Shown here: positions 30,216 to 38,794 of the stretch, piece by piece | How positions within the stretch are numbered: the stretch's first letter is position 1 | Layout: each line of letters opens with the position of its first letter | From: Akkermansiaceae bacterium | GTDB taxonomy: Bacteria; Verrucomicrobiota; Verrucomicrobiia; Verrucomicrobiales; Akkermansiaceae | Direction of reading: 5' to 3' | DNA length: 53,173 nt | NCBI GenBank assembly: GCA_015062045.1 | Contig: SUVJ01000006.1 | Location: forward strand, 1 to 53,173 | Position numbers and translations under genes: made by a program | Notes under the pieces: model-generated | Seen by the model: only the letters and a program-made list of their open reading frames with translations | Database searches by the model: none | Told to the model about the DNA's origin: nothing

Positions 30216-31424
30216 TCATTCATCACAACGCCGCAGCTCCGTGGAGCCATCCGTATGCAGGGAGAGCACATGCCTGAAAGCCCCCTGCCCGCTGTAGCGC
30301 TTTTCATAAACGGGAGCCGGGTTCCCCGCTGCATCCCAAAAATACTCACGAACCAAAGCTCCGGCATCATCATACTCCCACACATGCTCAGCGTATCCCA
30401 AAGCGGGGTTATCACAGGGGTGACCATCTGCACCGTTAAAGCACTCCCACTCGGGCAACCCGGCGGCATTGCTGCGCAACACATGCTCGGAGCAACTGCG
30501 GCTTTGTTGCAGCGGCTGGCCATTCTGCCCGCAAAGCCGCACCCTTTTGATGCGCCCCGAAGGGGAATGCTCCACCAGACGAGACACCTCGCCATCTGCC
30601 CCATTTGGCGTAGGCTCCCCCTGAGCGGAATAATGCTGAGAATGGTGAATAAGGCCATCTGCCGTAGTATGCGTTTTCTCTACAGCCACGCCCTGTTTAT
30701 TAACGTGCAACACACCGTTTTCATAATTTGCGCGAGTAGTAATTTGATGCGTATCATCATATTGATAGCGCACGGTATTTTCCCCGGCAGCATTGGTTAT
30801 GGGCTTACCCGTGCCGTCGAGATGCCGAACCTCGGTAGGGCGGTTGTGCGCATCGTAGTAAACCTGCTGCTCCGCATAACCCGGCATGCGCGGCACTATC
30901 TTTTTACCCCCGGCATCTTTGGCAACGCTGTTAATTAACATACCGGAGTCATTGTACACAAACTCCCGGCTGGCCACCCCGTGGGCATCTGCCGCGGGGT
31001 GACCCGCCGCATCTTTGTTGTGTTTAGCCACCACACGGCCATTTTCATCATACTCCACAAGTTGCTCTGCCACACGGCTGCCGGGCAGTAACTGCACCAA
31101 ACCATCTGCCCCCATGCACACTACCCGCGTGGGTTGCCCTGCATCATTATATTCAATATGAATACAGGGGGAATCTCCCGCAGCGTTAACGGGGCCCAAC
31201 CCACGCGGTGGCTCCGGCCCGGCGGTATTGTATAATCCGGAATAATGGCGCACCGTGCGCAGGTGCCGGTACTCCTCCCCTATATCTTTAACTATCAAAT
31301 GATACAACCCCATACCCAACACTCCCAGCATTAAAGACAACATGGCCAAAGTGCCGGAGTAACTCCACACATATCGCAGCATAGCAAATAATTTTGTTTT
31401 AAGGGTATTCCACACAGAGCGCAT
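30216..31424 (-). CDS. Membrane-anchored YD-repeat (RHS-like) protein
   Basis: 402 residues from ATG 31424; an earlier TTG at 31439 lies in the -10 region. One N-terminal span (GTLAMLSLMLGVLGMGLYHLIV) is followed by six or seven repeats of about 48 residues with the pattern EYDxxGR...DxxGxP (EYDENGRVVAKHNKDAAGHP, WEYDDAGALVREYFWDAAGNP). These are YD-type repeats as in RHS and teneurin shells, but there is no toxin or cleavage domain and only a single shell arc. TATACT lies six bases before the ATG. It may be a surface-binding or scaffold protein. Confidence 0.6.
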   Translation of the reverse strand: MRSVWNTLKTKLFAMLRYVWSYSGTLAMLSLMLGVLGMGLYHLIVKDIGEEYRHLRTVRHYSGLYNTAGPEPPRGLGPVNAAGDSPCIHIEYNDAGQPTRVVCMGADGLVQLLPGSRVAEQLVEYDENGRVVAKHNKDAAGHPAADAHGVASREFVYNDSGMLINSVAKDAGGKKIVPRMPGYAEQQVYYDAHNRPTEVRHLDGTGKPITNAAGENTVRYQYDDTHQITTRANYENGVLHVNKQGVAVEKTHTTADGLIHHSQHYSAQGEPTPNGADGEVSRLVEHSPSGRIKRVRLCGQNGQPLQQSRSCSEHVLRSNAAGLPEWECFNGADGHPCDNPALGYAEHVWEYDDAGALVREYFWDAAGNPAPVYEKRYSGQGAFRHVLSLHTDGSTELRRCDE

Positions 31425-31682
31425 ACGCAAAGTATACAATAACCGCAGCTGTTGTGTTCAATAACTTAAAGCACAGACTCGTGAAAAGTGCCTGCGGAAG
31501 GGTAGAAACAGGTGACAAATGAAAAAAACTGTGATTTTATATACGCGGCAAGAGTGACAGGCAGCCATAATTCTGCACAGAACCGCCCCCCTGCTCACCA
31601 TGCGGTAAGACCCCGCCGAGGGTAATCTGCAACACCGCTTGCCACCTACATATACAACAATAATAATAGAAAACACAATACC

Positions 31683-32588
31683 ATGGCTGATATAGAACAA
31701 CAGTACCAAATCAAGTATTCTGAAAAGTGGGGCTCTTATTTACAGCAGGAGGCCTCGCGCTTGGAAAAATACGTAACCGTAGAGACCGGGTTGAGCGGCA
31801 AGCTCGTCACCTTTGATCAATACGGCTTGCTGGATTTCCATGAAAAGACGGACCGCATGCAAACCACCGTGCTGCAAGATGCCCCCACCACCCGCCGTGT
31901 CATGCACCCGCACATCTTTACACGTGCTATCGGCTTTGACGAGTTTGATGCCAAAAAGCTCGCCAATATCGATGTGCCCGTGAGCAAGACCATTGAAGGC
32001 TTGCGTGCCGCCGCCGGGCGCACCATGGACCAAGTAATGCTCAACAATTTCCTGGGCACATGCTTCAAGGGCGAGTTCGGCACGGATAGTGTGGATTTCA
32101 GCGAGTCTCAACTCATTGAGTCTGACTACACAGAAAGCGGCACCCCGCAAGCGGGCAATCTTACGGTGGGTAAACTGCGCAAGGCCCTTACCATGTTGCA
32201 AAAAGCAGAAGCATGGAATGAGGAGCGCCGCGCTTACGGAGATGAACTGGTGCTGGCCTGCACGGCGGCACAAATCAACTCCCTGCTGCAAGAACCGGAG
32301 GTATCCAGCTTTGACTACAATACCGCCCGCGCCTTGGTAGAGGGCAAGGTGGACACCTTCCTCGGATTCCGCATTATCCGCACAGAGCAGCTGCCGCTGG
32401 TAGATGGCACGCGCACTTGCTTGGCCTGGGTAAAGAGCAAAGCCCTGTTCGGTATTTGGGATGATTTCCGCGTCAAAATATCCGTACGAGACGATTTGGA
32501 TGAAACGCTCCAAATACGTGCCAAGTTTGCCTGCGGCGCAACCCGCTTGCAGGAGGAGGCTTTCGTGAAGATTCTTTGCGAGGAGTAA
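31683..32588 (+). CDS. Orphan phage major capsid protein (Phage_capsid_2-like)
   Basis: 301 residues from ATG 31683. The order of segments fits the HK97-fold capsid family PF19821: an N-terminal QQYQIKYSEKWGSYLQQEASRLEKYV helix, RRVMHPHIFTRAIGFDEFDAKKLANIDVP, a spine helix with AGRTMDQVMLNNFLGTCFKG, the A-domain region ALTMLQKAEAWNEERRAYGD with VLACTAAQINSLL, and closing AKFACGATRLQEEAFVKILCEE. No portal, protease, terminase or tail gene is adjacent; a YD-repeat gene and a UvrA paralogue flank it. It is intact, with its own terminator. It could be a prophage remnant or a domesticated capsid. Confidence 0.7.
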   Translation: MADIEQQYQIKYSEKWGSYLQQEASRLEKYVTVETGLSGKLVTFDQYGLLDFHEKTDRMQTTVLQDAPTTRRVMHPHIFTRAIGFDEFDAKKLANIDVPVSKTIEGLRAAAGRTMDQVMLNNFLGTCFKGEFGTDSVDFSESQLIESDYTESGTPQAGNLTVGKLRKALTMLQKAEAWNEERRAYGDELVLACTAAQINSLLQEPEVSSFDYNTARALVEGKVDTFLGFRIIRTEQLPLVDGTRTCLAWVKSKALFGIWDDFRVKISVRDDLDETLQIRAKFACGATRLQEEAFVKILCEE

Positions 32589-32611
32589 ATACTGCAAACC
32601 ATAAACCACAA

Positions 32612-32652
32612 GAGAGGCAGGGTCGGGGCACGCCCCCGGCTCTGTCTTTTTT
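32612..32652. terminator. Terminator between capsid and UvrA-like genes
   Basis: A GC-rich stem (GGTCGGGG against CCCCGGCTC) with a 5-base loop, followed by TTTTTT on the plus strand. Confidence 0.8.
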
Positions 32653-35086
32653 ATTGCTCGCGCGGCGCACCGGCATACACAATATTGCCACCGTTGTGGC
32701 CGGCCCCGGGGCCGAGCTCCACCCAATAATCAGCACGGGATAATATGCCGCTATGGTGCTCCACACAAAGCACGGTATGCCCGGCAGCACGCAGGCGGTA
32801 CAAGGCGCGCAAAAGCATATCCACCTCTCGGAAATGCAGGCCGGTGGAGGGTTCATCCAACACAAACAGCAGGTGCTCCCCTTCTCTGCGACCGCGCTTG
32901 GGTGCAGCTTTTGCCAAATAAGTGGCTATGCGCACACGCTGTGCCTCGCCGCCGGAAAGCGTTGTCACAGAGCGATCCAAGGGTAAATAGCCCAATCCCA
33001 AATCATGCATGGCTTGCAATATAGCCACCGCCGCAGGTATGGGAGCAAAAAACTCCAAGGCTTCATCCACCGTTTGAGCAAGTGCTGCGGCTATGGATTT
33101 GCCACGCCATGTTACCTCCAGCGTTTCGCGGTTATAGCGCGCGCCGTGGCAAGCATCGCAAGGGGTGTACAGGTCTGCCAAAAAGTTCATATCCACCTGC
33201 AAAAAGCCGGTACCCGTGCAGCGCTCGCAACGCCCACCGCGCACATTGAGTGAAAACCTACCCGCCGTATACCCACGCTGGCGAGAAAGCGGCAACGCCG
33301 CATACAACGGGCGCAGAACATCCAACAAGCCGGTAGCCGTGGCAGGGGTGGAGCGCGGGGAGCTGCCCAGCGGGCTTTGATCCAACAGCACGGCACGGCT
33401 TACTTTATCCGCCCCACGCACCTTGCCCTCTTTAAGCGCAGGCAACAGGCACTCATGAATCAAGGTGCTTTTGCCGGAGCCACCGGGGCCACTCAGGCAC
33501 GTAAACGCCCCCAAGGGAATACGCAAGGTAACATTTTTGAGGTTGCGGGCAGATGCCCCGCGCAGCTCCAACCAATCACAGGCCGTTACATCGGGGGATT
33601 CTGATTGCGCATAACGGCACTTGCCCGCTAACCAAGCCCCGGTGGGGGAGGCCTCATTTTGCAGCAGCTCATCATATGTACCTATGGCGATGATGCTGCC
33701 GCCGTCCGGCCCGCTGCCGGGGCCCATCTCCACCAGCAAATCGGCAGCCGCCAACAGCAGGGGGTCATGCTCTACCACCAAAATGGTATTGCCTTTATCT
33801 CGCAAACGTTTTAAGGCGTTGATAAGCATGGCCGTTTCACGCGGGTGCAGGCCGATGGTAGGCTCATCCAAAATATACAACACACCGGAGAGCCCGCCGC
33901 CTATTTGCCCGGCCAAGCGCGCGCGCTGAAGCTCGCCGCCGGATAAGGTGTTTGTGGCACGCCCCAGGCTGAGGTAGCACAAGCCCAGCTCTGCCAAGCA
34001 GCTCAAGCGGCGTTGTAGCTCTGCCACGGCTGTTTGAAGAGCCTCTGCAAATGCAGGCGGAACCCGCAAGGTGGACAACAGCGCCAGATTCTCCTCTACG
34101 GTTAATTGGCAAAAATCACCCAAATTCATTTCTTTACCGCCGAAATCGAGCGTTACGGCAAGGGCTGTAGGGTTAAGGCGCAGCCCTTTACATGCGGGGC
34201 ATATCTCGGGGGCGCCTTTTTTATTCTCACTCACGCCCAAACCATGGCAATGCTCGCACGCGCCCTGCGGAGAATAGTGAGAAAACAGGCGCGGCGTTAA
34301 ATCCGGCAAGGTAAACCCGGTCTCTGCATTGCGGTAGCGGGTGTGGAAGGCTTGCAACTGTGGCTCCTCGCCCCGTGGTTGTACCAAAGCACGCACCTCA
34401 TCCGCACAAAAACGCAAGGCTACTTGTAACGAGTCCGCAATGCGGGACTCCCCGCCGGGGCGCACCACAATGCGGTCTATCACCAGCTCGCAAACGGCAT
34501 CTGCCGTAGGCGGGGCGGCCTCCAGCTCCTCCAGCTCCCGAATCTCCCCCTGCACACGCACGCGCAGATACCCGGCTTTACGAAGGTCTAAAATGTCTGA
34601 TGCGGCATTGGCACCAAAACTTGCGGGCAATGGGGCCAAGAGTGTCAGGCGGGTTCCCTCTGCCAGGGAGCAAAGGGAGGCCGCAATTTCATCCGGGCTG
34701 AGGCGGGTAAGGCGCGCCCCGGTTTGCGGGTCGTGCGGTACACCGATGGCAGCGTAGATGATGCGCAGGTAATCCAGCGTTTCCGTTAAAGAGCCCAGCA
34801 CGGCACGCGTTTGCCCGGTGGGCACGTTCTGCTCCAAACAAAGCGCAGGGGGCAACCCCTCTATACATTCCACACGCGGTTTCTCCGGCCGGGCCAGCAT
34901 GCGCCGCGCCCCGGCAGATAAACAGTCCAAAAAGCGGCGGCGAGACTCCGCAAACAGCGTATCATACGCCAACGTGCTCTTGCCGGACCCACTGGGCCCC
35001 ACCAGTGCTATCAACTTGCCGGCCGGCAACGTGAGGTTGATATGACGCAGCGTATTCTGCGACGCGCCTGTAATGCGGATATCCAT
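32651..35086 (-). CDS. UvrA paralogue (ABC excinuclease A-like)
   Basis: 811 residues from ATG 35086, against about 940 for housekeeping UvrA. Two ATP-binding halves are visible: VGPSGSGKSTLAYDTLFAESRRRF then TLSGGELQRARLAGQIG; and SGPGGSGKSTLIHECL then TLSGGEAQRVRIATYLAK. Zinc modules CEHCHGLG...CPACKG and CERCTGTG...CDACHG are intact. The first-half insert that normally binds UvrB is short. Short UvrA paralogues are linked to drug resistance or alternative damage recognition. A TTG at 35107 is an alternative start. The bactofilin gene upstream ends 24 bases before this start. Confidence 0.85.
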   Translation of the reverse strand: MDIRITGASQNTLRHINLTLPAGKLIALVGPSGSGKSTLAYDTLFAESRRRFLDCLSAGARRMLARPEKPRVECIEGLPPALCLEQNVPTGQTRAVLGSLTETLDYLRIIYAAIGVPHDPQTGARLTRLSPDEIAASLCSLAEGTRLTLLAPLPASFGANAASDILDLRKAGYLRVRVQGEIRELEELEAAPPTADAVCELVIDRIVVRPGGESRIADSLQVALRFCADEVRALVQPRGEEPQLQAFHTRYRNAETGFTLPDLTPRLFSHYSPQGACEHCHGLGVSENKKGAPEICPACKGLRLNPTALAVTLDFGGKEMNLGDFCQLTVEENLALLSTLRVPPAFAEALQTAVAELQRRLSCLAELGLCYLSLGRATNTLSGGELQRARLAGQIGGGLSGVLYILDEPTIGLHPRETAMLINALKRLRDKGNTILVVEHDPLLLAAADLLVEMGPGSGPDGGSIIAIGTYDELLQNEASPTGAWLAGKCRYAQSESPDVTACDWLELRGASARNLKNVTLRIPLGAFTCLSGPGGSGKSTLIHECLLPALKEGKVRGADKVSRAVLLDQSPLGSSPRSTPATATGLLDVLRPLYAALPLSRQRGYTAGRFSLNVRGGRCERCTGTGFLQVDMNFLADLYTPCDACHGARYNRETLEVTWRGKSIAAALAQTVDEALEFFAPIPAAVAILQAMHDLGLGYLPLDRSVTTLSGGEAQRVRIATYLAKAAPKRGRREGEHLLFVLDEPSTGLHFREVDMLLRALYRLRAAGHTVLCVEHHSGILSRADYWVELGPGAGHNGGNIVYAGAPREQ

Positions 35087-35109
35087 CTTTCCATTAAAGG
35101 CTTGCAAAA

Positions 35110-35793
35110 TTACAGCACCTCAACGCCGGCGGCAGCAACACCGGCAGATAAAGCATTTTTCACCCAGCGGCCATCATGAGTGGCACCGGGTTTGATGATA
35201 AGCATGGGGCAGTAGCAATCCCCGCAAAGTTGTGCACCACGGTGTAATTTAACTTTGCCGGTTGCCTCAATTCTGCCGCTGACTTTGCCGTAAATATCAA
35301 CGGTGTCGGCAAAGGCCCCGCGTGTAAAGGAAACAGCCGTGCCACGGCTTATGTGCAAGGAGCCCACATGCACCTCGCCGTCAATTTGAGTGTCTGTTGT
35401 AATGCGCATGCGCCCCGTGCAGCGAAAAGAACCGTTACCCTTGCCATTCAAGTACATATTGTGACAAACGATGGAGAGCTGAGAGAGCACGGCATCCGCC
35501 TGCACGGTAACATTACCCAAGGTGCGCACGGTAAGGCGGCTTGAGTTGGGCTTGAGCTCCACATCCGTCATGCGCAGGTGCGCGTGGCAATGGATGCAAT
35601 TGGCAGAGAGCGCAGCGGCAGGCACGCGGGAGCGACGCCCGCATTCATAACACACTACCTCTTTGGCCGGTACTTTGGCGCGGTTCTCCCGTGTATTAAA
35701 TGAGGTGAGTGCAACACGGCGGTTGCACTCACCCTCAGGTAAAAGCCCGGAGGCACAGGCGGAAATCAGAGGCTCTGTCCTGTACTCGGGCAT
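35110..35793 (-). CDS. Bactofilin with N-terminal zinc ribbon
   Basis: 227 residues. CYECGRRSRVPA...CIHCH at about 47-75 forms a zinc ribbon. From about 85 to 205 there is a bactofilin right-handed beta helix with repeating GxVxxxxxxxxxGxVxG turns (SRLTVRTLGNVTVQADA, GEVHVGSLHI, IYGKVSGRIEATGKVKLHRGAQLCGD). Bactofilins polymerise without nucleotide and position cell-shape or envelope enzymes. A zinc ribbon in front of the helix is unusual. It is 25 bases downstream of a second bactofilin, so the two may co-assemble. Confidence 0.75.
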   Translation of the reverse strand: MPEYRTEPLISACASGLLPEGECNRRVALTSFNTRENRAKVPAKEVVCYECGRRSRVPAAALSANCIHCHAHLRMTDVELKPNSSRLTVRTLGNVTVQADAVLSQLSIVCHNMYLNGKGNGSFRCTGRMRITTDTQIDGEVHVGSLHISRGTAVSFTRGAFADTVDIYGKVSGRIEATGKVKLHRGAQLCGDCYCPMLIIKPGATHDGRWVKNALSAGVAAAGVEVL

Positions 35794-35818
35794 GCAGAGA
35801 AGCTTGCGTTATGGCAAC

Positions 35819-36433
35819 TTAGTCCAACAGGTTGTCGGAGGCAGGCTTAACAGCCCCCTTGGTCTTTTTGGGAGCAGGTGCCGGGGCGGCAGAAAGTGTA
35901 GCCCCCGTGGGGGTACCAACCTTGCAATAGCCGTTGAAGATTGCACCCTCTTGGATGGAGATTTTGGAGGCGGTGACATCGCCGAGCAGCTCGGCGGTGG
36001 AGGTAAGCTCCACGCGGTCTGTCACCACTACATCACCCGTTACTCGGCCATGGATAATGGCGCTACGGGTATTCACGGCAATCTTGTTCTTATCATTGGC
36101 CTCAATTACGGCATTTACACCAACGGTGAGCACACCCTCAGACTCAATCTCACCCTGCACACAGCCGTCTACCAAAAGGTCATCCGTAAAGCGCAGAATA
36201 CCTACCACCTTTACATCGGAGTTGAGCACATTGCGGGTAGCCACGGCAGAGGCCTCAAGCCCGGAGCCCCCGAGGTCGAACCCGGTGTCTGCCCCGCCAA
36301 AGTATGACTCAGGAGCCGTAGTCTCCTGCGGAACGGTGCCTACAGGTGCACCCCACTCCGGAGCGGGGCCAGGGTCTACAGCGGGTGTTACAGGAGCCTG
36401 CGGCGTTGTTGATTTTTGGTATCCTTTGAACAT
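35819..36433 (-). CDS. Bactofilin (polymer-forming cytoskeletal protein)
   Basis: 204 residues from ATG 36433. The first 65 residues are proline-rich and disordered. The beta-helix core (about 68-170) has SDVKVVGILRFTDDLLVDGCVQGEIES, GVLTVGVNAVIEAN, HGRVTGDVVVTDRVELTSTAELLGDVTASKISIQEGAIFNGYCKV, the classic bactofilin ladder. A short basic tail follows. It probably forms membrane-associated filaments. It is transcribed leftwards with the zinc-ribbon bactofilin and the UvrA paralogue behind it. Confidence 0.88.
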   Translation of the reverse strand: MFKGYQKSTTPQAPVTPAVDPGPAPEWGAPVGTVPQETTAPESYFGGADTGFDLGGSGLEASAVATRNVLNSDVKVVGILRFTDDLLVDGCVQGEIESEGVLTVGVNAVIEANDKNKIAVNTRSAIIHGRVTGDVVVTDRVELTSTAELLGDVTASKISIQEGAIFNGYCKVGTPTGATLSAAPAPAPKKTKGAVKPASDNLLD

Positions 36434-36574
36434 AATTTTATGATTTTGAAAAGGTTAAGTTGCGCAATAAAAATTAGGGACGCGCATCGGCAATATGTTA
36501 CCCTCTGGCTGTGCGTTTGTCCACTCGAATTTGCGTCAGACCCATCTTTTTTTTGGCACACACGCCTTACGCCT

Positions 36575-37057
36575 TTACTCCCAAAGGTAAGATTGTTTGG
36601 AGTCCACCATTTTGCCATCCACATACAGCTCCATACGCCAGGTGAGAATATCCCCCCTTTTGCGGCGCTCCTCACCGGTAAAGAAGAAACGCTCTGTATG
36701 CGTGGCGGCAGTGGGGCGTGCCACGGGGTAAATCTTCTCGGTTTTCAACTCCTTTGCCCCGGTGGCAGCCTGCGTGTAGCGCATCAGAATACGGGCTCGC
36801 TTGGCAGGCTCCGCATCATACCATGTTACAAAGTAGTAATCGCCCACGCGGTCCTCCTGCTCCCCCTGAGACTCAGCCCCGAACAACACATATTTAGCAT
36901 GGCTGCGCAAGGGGGCGGACGACCAATCCGTACCGGGATCTTCTACCGTTTTAAGCGGAATGTCTGACACCTCTTTAATGAATGAATGCTCGTATGAGGA
37001 GCATGCACCCAACAAAGCAGCAGCGAATATCGGCAATATGGTGGTAAGTATGCGCAT
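36575..37057 (-). CDS. Lipoprotein of unknown function
   Basis: 160 residues from ATG 37057. The signal MRILTTILPIFAAALLGAC ends in the lipobox LGAC, so the mature protein is probably lipid-anchored. The rest is a beta-rich domain with YYFVTWYDAEPAKRARILMRY and a C-terminal LTWRMELYVDGKMVDSKQSYLW. No family is recognised. The longer frame from 37117 has no advantage over the ATG that starts the signal peptide. Confidence 0.65.
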   Translation of the reverse strand: MRILTTILPIFAAALLGACSSYEHSFIKEVSDIPLKTVEDPGTDWSSAPLRSHAKYVLFGAESQGEQEDRVGDYYFVTWYDAEPAKRARILMRYTQAATGAKELKTEKIYPVARPTAATHTERFFFTGEERRKRGDILTWRMELYVDGKMVDSKQSYLWE

Positions 37058-37216
37058 AATCGATAGATATACCAAGTGCGCGCCTTTGTCAATCATTTTT
37101 GTACCCCCCGTACTCACAAATGACGAAAAATGACCGTTTTTTCATTGACTTAGCGTAGAGGGTATGCTAACCTATCGCCAGAGGGGTAAAACTGTATCCT
37201 CATCCTTTTTTAGAAT

Positions 37217-38710
37217 ATGAAACCAGCCACATTCAACTGCACAGTACTCCGCGACGGTCACCAGTCGCTGGCCGCCACCCGTATGTCTACCGAGCAAATG
37301 CTCGAGATTGCACCCATTCTGGACACCATGGGCTTCTCTGCTCTGGAAACCTGGGGCGGTGCAACCATTGACTCCGGGCTCCGATTCCTCGGCGAGCTTC
37401 CCTTTGATCGCCTTGATACCCTCAAGAAACTGGCCCCCAAGACCCCGCACATGATGCTGCTGCGTGGCCAGAACATGGTAGGTTACACCAACTATGCCGA
37501 TGACGTTGTTGAGGCATTTGTTAAGACAAGTGCCAAGCACGGCATGAACATCTTCCGTATCTTTGACTGCCTTAATGACCCGGAGAACATGCGCACCTCC
37601 ATCCGCGCTGCTAAGGAGGCCGGCGCCATTGCTCACGGCACCATTTGCTACACCACCTCCCCCGTACATAATCTGGAGTACTTCGCCAAGCTCGGCAAGC
37701 AGATTGCTGATATGGGTGCAGACGGCATCGTTATCAAAGACATGGCCGGCCTTATCCCCCCCAGCGAGACGGCCGCTTTGGTAGAAACCCTCAAGAAGAG
37801 CACCGGCCTGCCCGTGTGGGTACACACCCACGACACCGCCGGCTTGGGCGCAGGCGCTTATGTTGCCGGCATCAACGCCGGTGCAGATGCCGTAGACTGC
37901 TCCATTGCTCCCTTTGCTAACGGTACCGGCCAGCCGGACTGCATGCGCATGCTTGCCCTCATGAAGGGTTACGAGCGCTGCCCGCAGTTTGCAGATGATT
38001 TCACCGAGAAGCTCTCCAAGATCTCTGCCATGCTGCAACCCGTGTACGACAGCCTCTCCAAGTTCACCAGCCACGCCAATGAGGTGGTCAACAGCGACAC
38101 CCTGCGCTACCAGGTGCCCGGCGGCATGCTCTCCAACTTCCGCAGCCAGCTTAAGGAAATGAACATGGCCGACAAGTTTGAGGAGGTATTTGCCGAAATC
38201 CCCGTTGTGCGCAAGGCCCTCGGCTGGATTCCGCTGGTAACCCCCACCTCTCAGATCGTAGGTGTACAGGCCATGATGAACGTGAAGTTTGGCCGCTGGA
38301 AGCAAATCACCCCGCAAACCATGGACGTAGCCTTGGGTTACTATGGCCACACCCCTGCCCCCGTAGACCCCGAGCTGCAGGCTGAGTGCGCCAAGCGCTC
38401 CGGTAAAGAGCCCATCACCTGCCGCCCCGCAGACAAAATCAAGCCCGGCATGCAGGACCTGCGAGACAAGCTCACTGCCAAGGGCATCCCCGCCACAGAT
38501 GAGAACTGTGTCATCTACGCCATGTTCCCCCAACAGCTGGAGGACTACTACGCCGGCAAGCGCCCCGAGCCCCCCACCGCCAAGAAGGAGGAAAACTACG
38601 GTGCCCCCGTATCCCTCTCCACCGTGGGTGTATCTGCCGCCATCTCCGGCCGCGATATGAAGCTCAACATCCTCGGCAAGGTGTACGACGTACACATCGA
38701 GGAGAAGTAA
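37217..38710 (+). CDS. oadA: Carboxyltransferase subunit (OadA / PycB-like), no biotin domain
   Basis: 497 residues from ATG 37217. NCTVLRDGHQSLAATRMSTEQM carries the DGHQS metal-site box, and GFSALETWGGATIDSGLRFL, RGQNMVGYTNYADDVV, FRIFDCLNDPENM and DMAGLIPP follow. HTHDTAGLGAGAYVAGINAGADAVD adds the remaining metal His pair. The conserved post-barrel domain (VPGGMLSNFRSQL) is also present. It moves carboxyl groups between oxaloacetate or pyruvate and biotin. It ends without the biotinyl domain (no MKM motif), so a separate carrier protein is needed. The promoter region has TTGACT (37145) and TAACCT. Confidence 0.88.
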   Translation: MKPATFNCTVLRDGHQSLAATRMSTEQMLEIAPILDTMGFSALETWGGATIDSGLRFLGELPFDRLDTLKKLAPKTPHMMLLRGQNMVGYTNYADDVVEAFVKTSAKHGMNIFRIFDCLNDPENMRTSIRAAKEAGAIAHGTICYTTSPVHNLEYFAKLGKQIADMGADGIVIKDMAGLIPPSETAALVETLKKSTGLPVWVHTHDTAGLGAGAYVAGINAGADAVDCSIAPFANGTGQPDCMRMLALMKGYERCPQFADDFTEKLSKISAMLQPVYDSLSKFTSHANEVVNSDTLRYQVPGGMLSNFRSQLKEMNMADKFEEVFAEIPVVRKALGWIPLVTPTSQIVGVQAMMNVKFGRWKQITPQTMDVALGYYGHTPAPVDPELQAECAKRSGKEPITCRPADKIKPGMQDLRDKLTAKGIPATDENCVIYAMFPQQLEDYYAGKRPEPPTAKKEENYGAPVSLSTVGVSAAISGRDMKLNILGKVYDVHIEEK

Positions 38711-38735
38711 TCCCCGCCTGACAGCAATAAGTTTC

Positions 38736-38762
38736 AGGGCTCATGGTTCCTCACCATGAGCC
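38736..38762 (+). terminator. oadA terminator
   Basis: GGGCTCATGG and CCATGAGCCC pair around a 7-base loop and are followed by TTCTTTT. Confidence 0.85.
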
Positions 38763-38794
38763 CTTCTTTTAAACCCTAATTTTTTTCCACACGC

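Noticed and set aside
31458..31709. 83-residue minus-strand ORF upstream of the capsid gene
   Set aside because: It overlaps the capsid gene start and its composition (Cys, aromatic, His-rich) is not protein-like.
37172..38695. 507-residue minus-strand ORF
   Set aside because: Exact antisense shadow of the oadA-like gene, with low-complexity Gly/Val/His composition.
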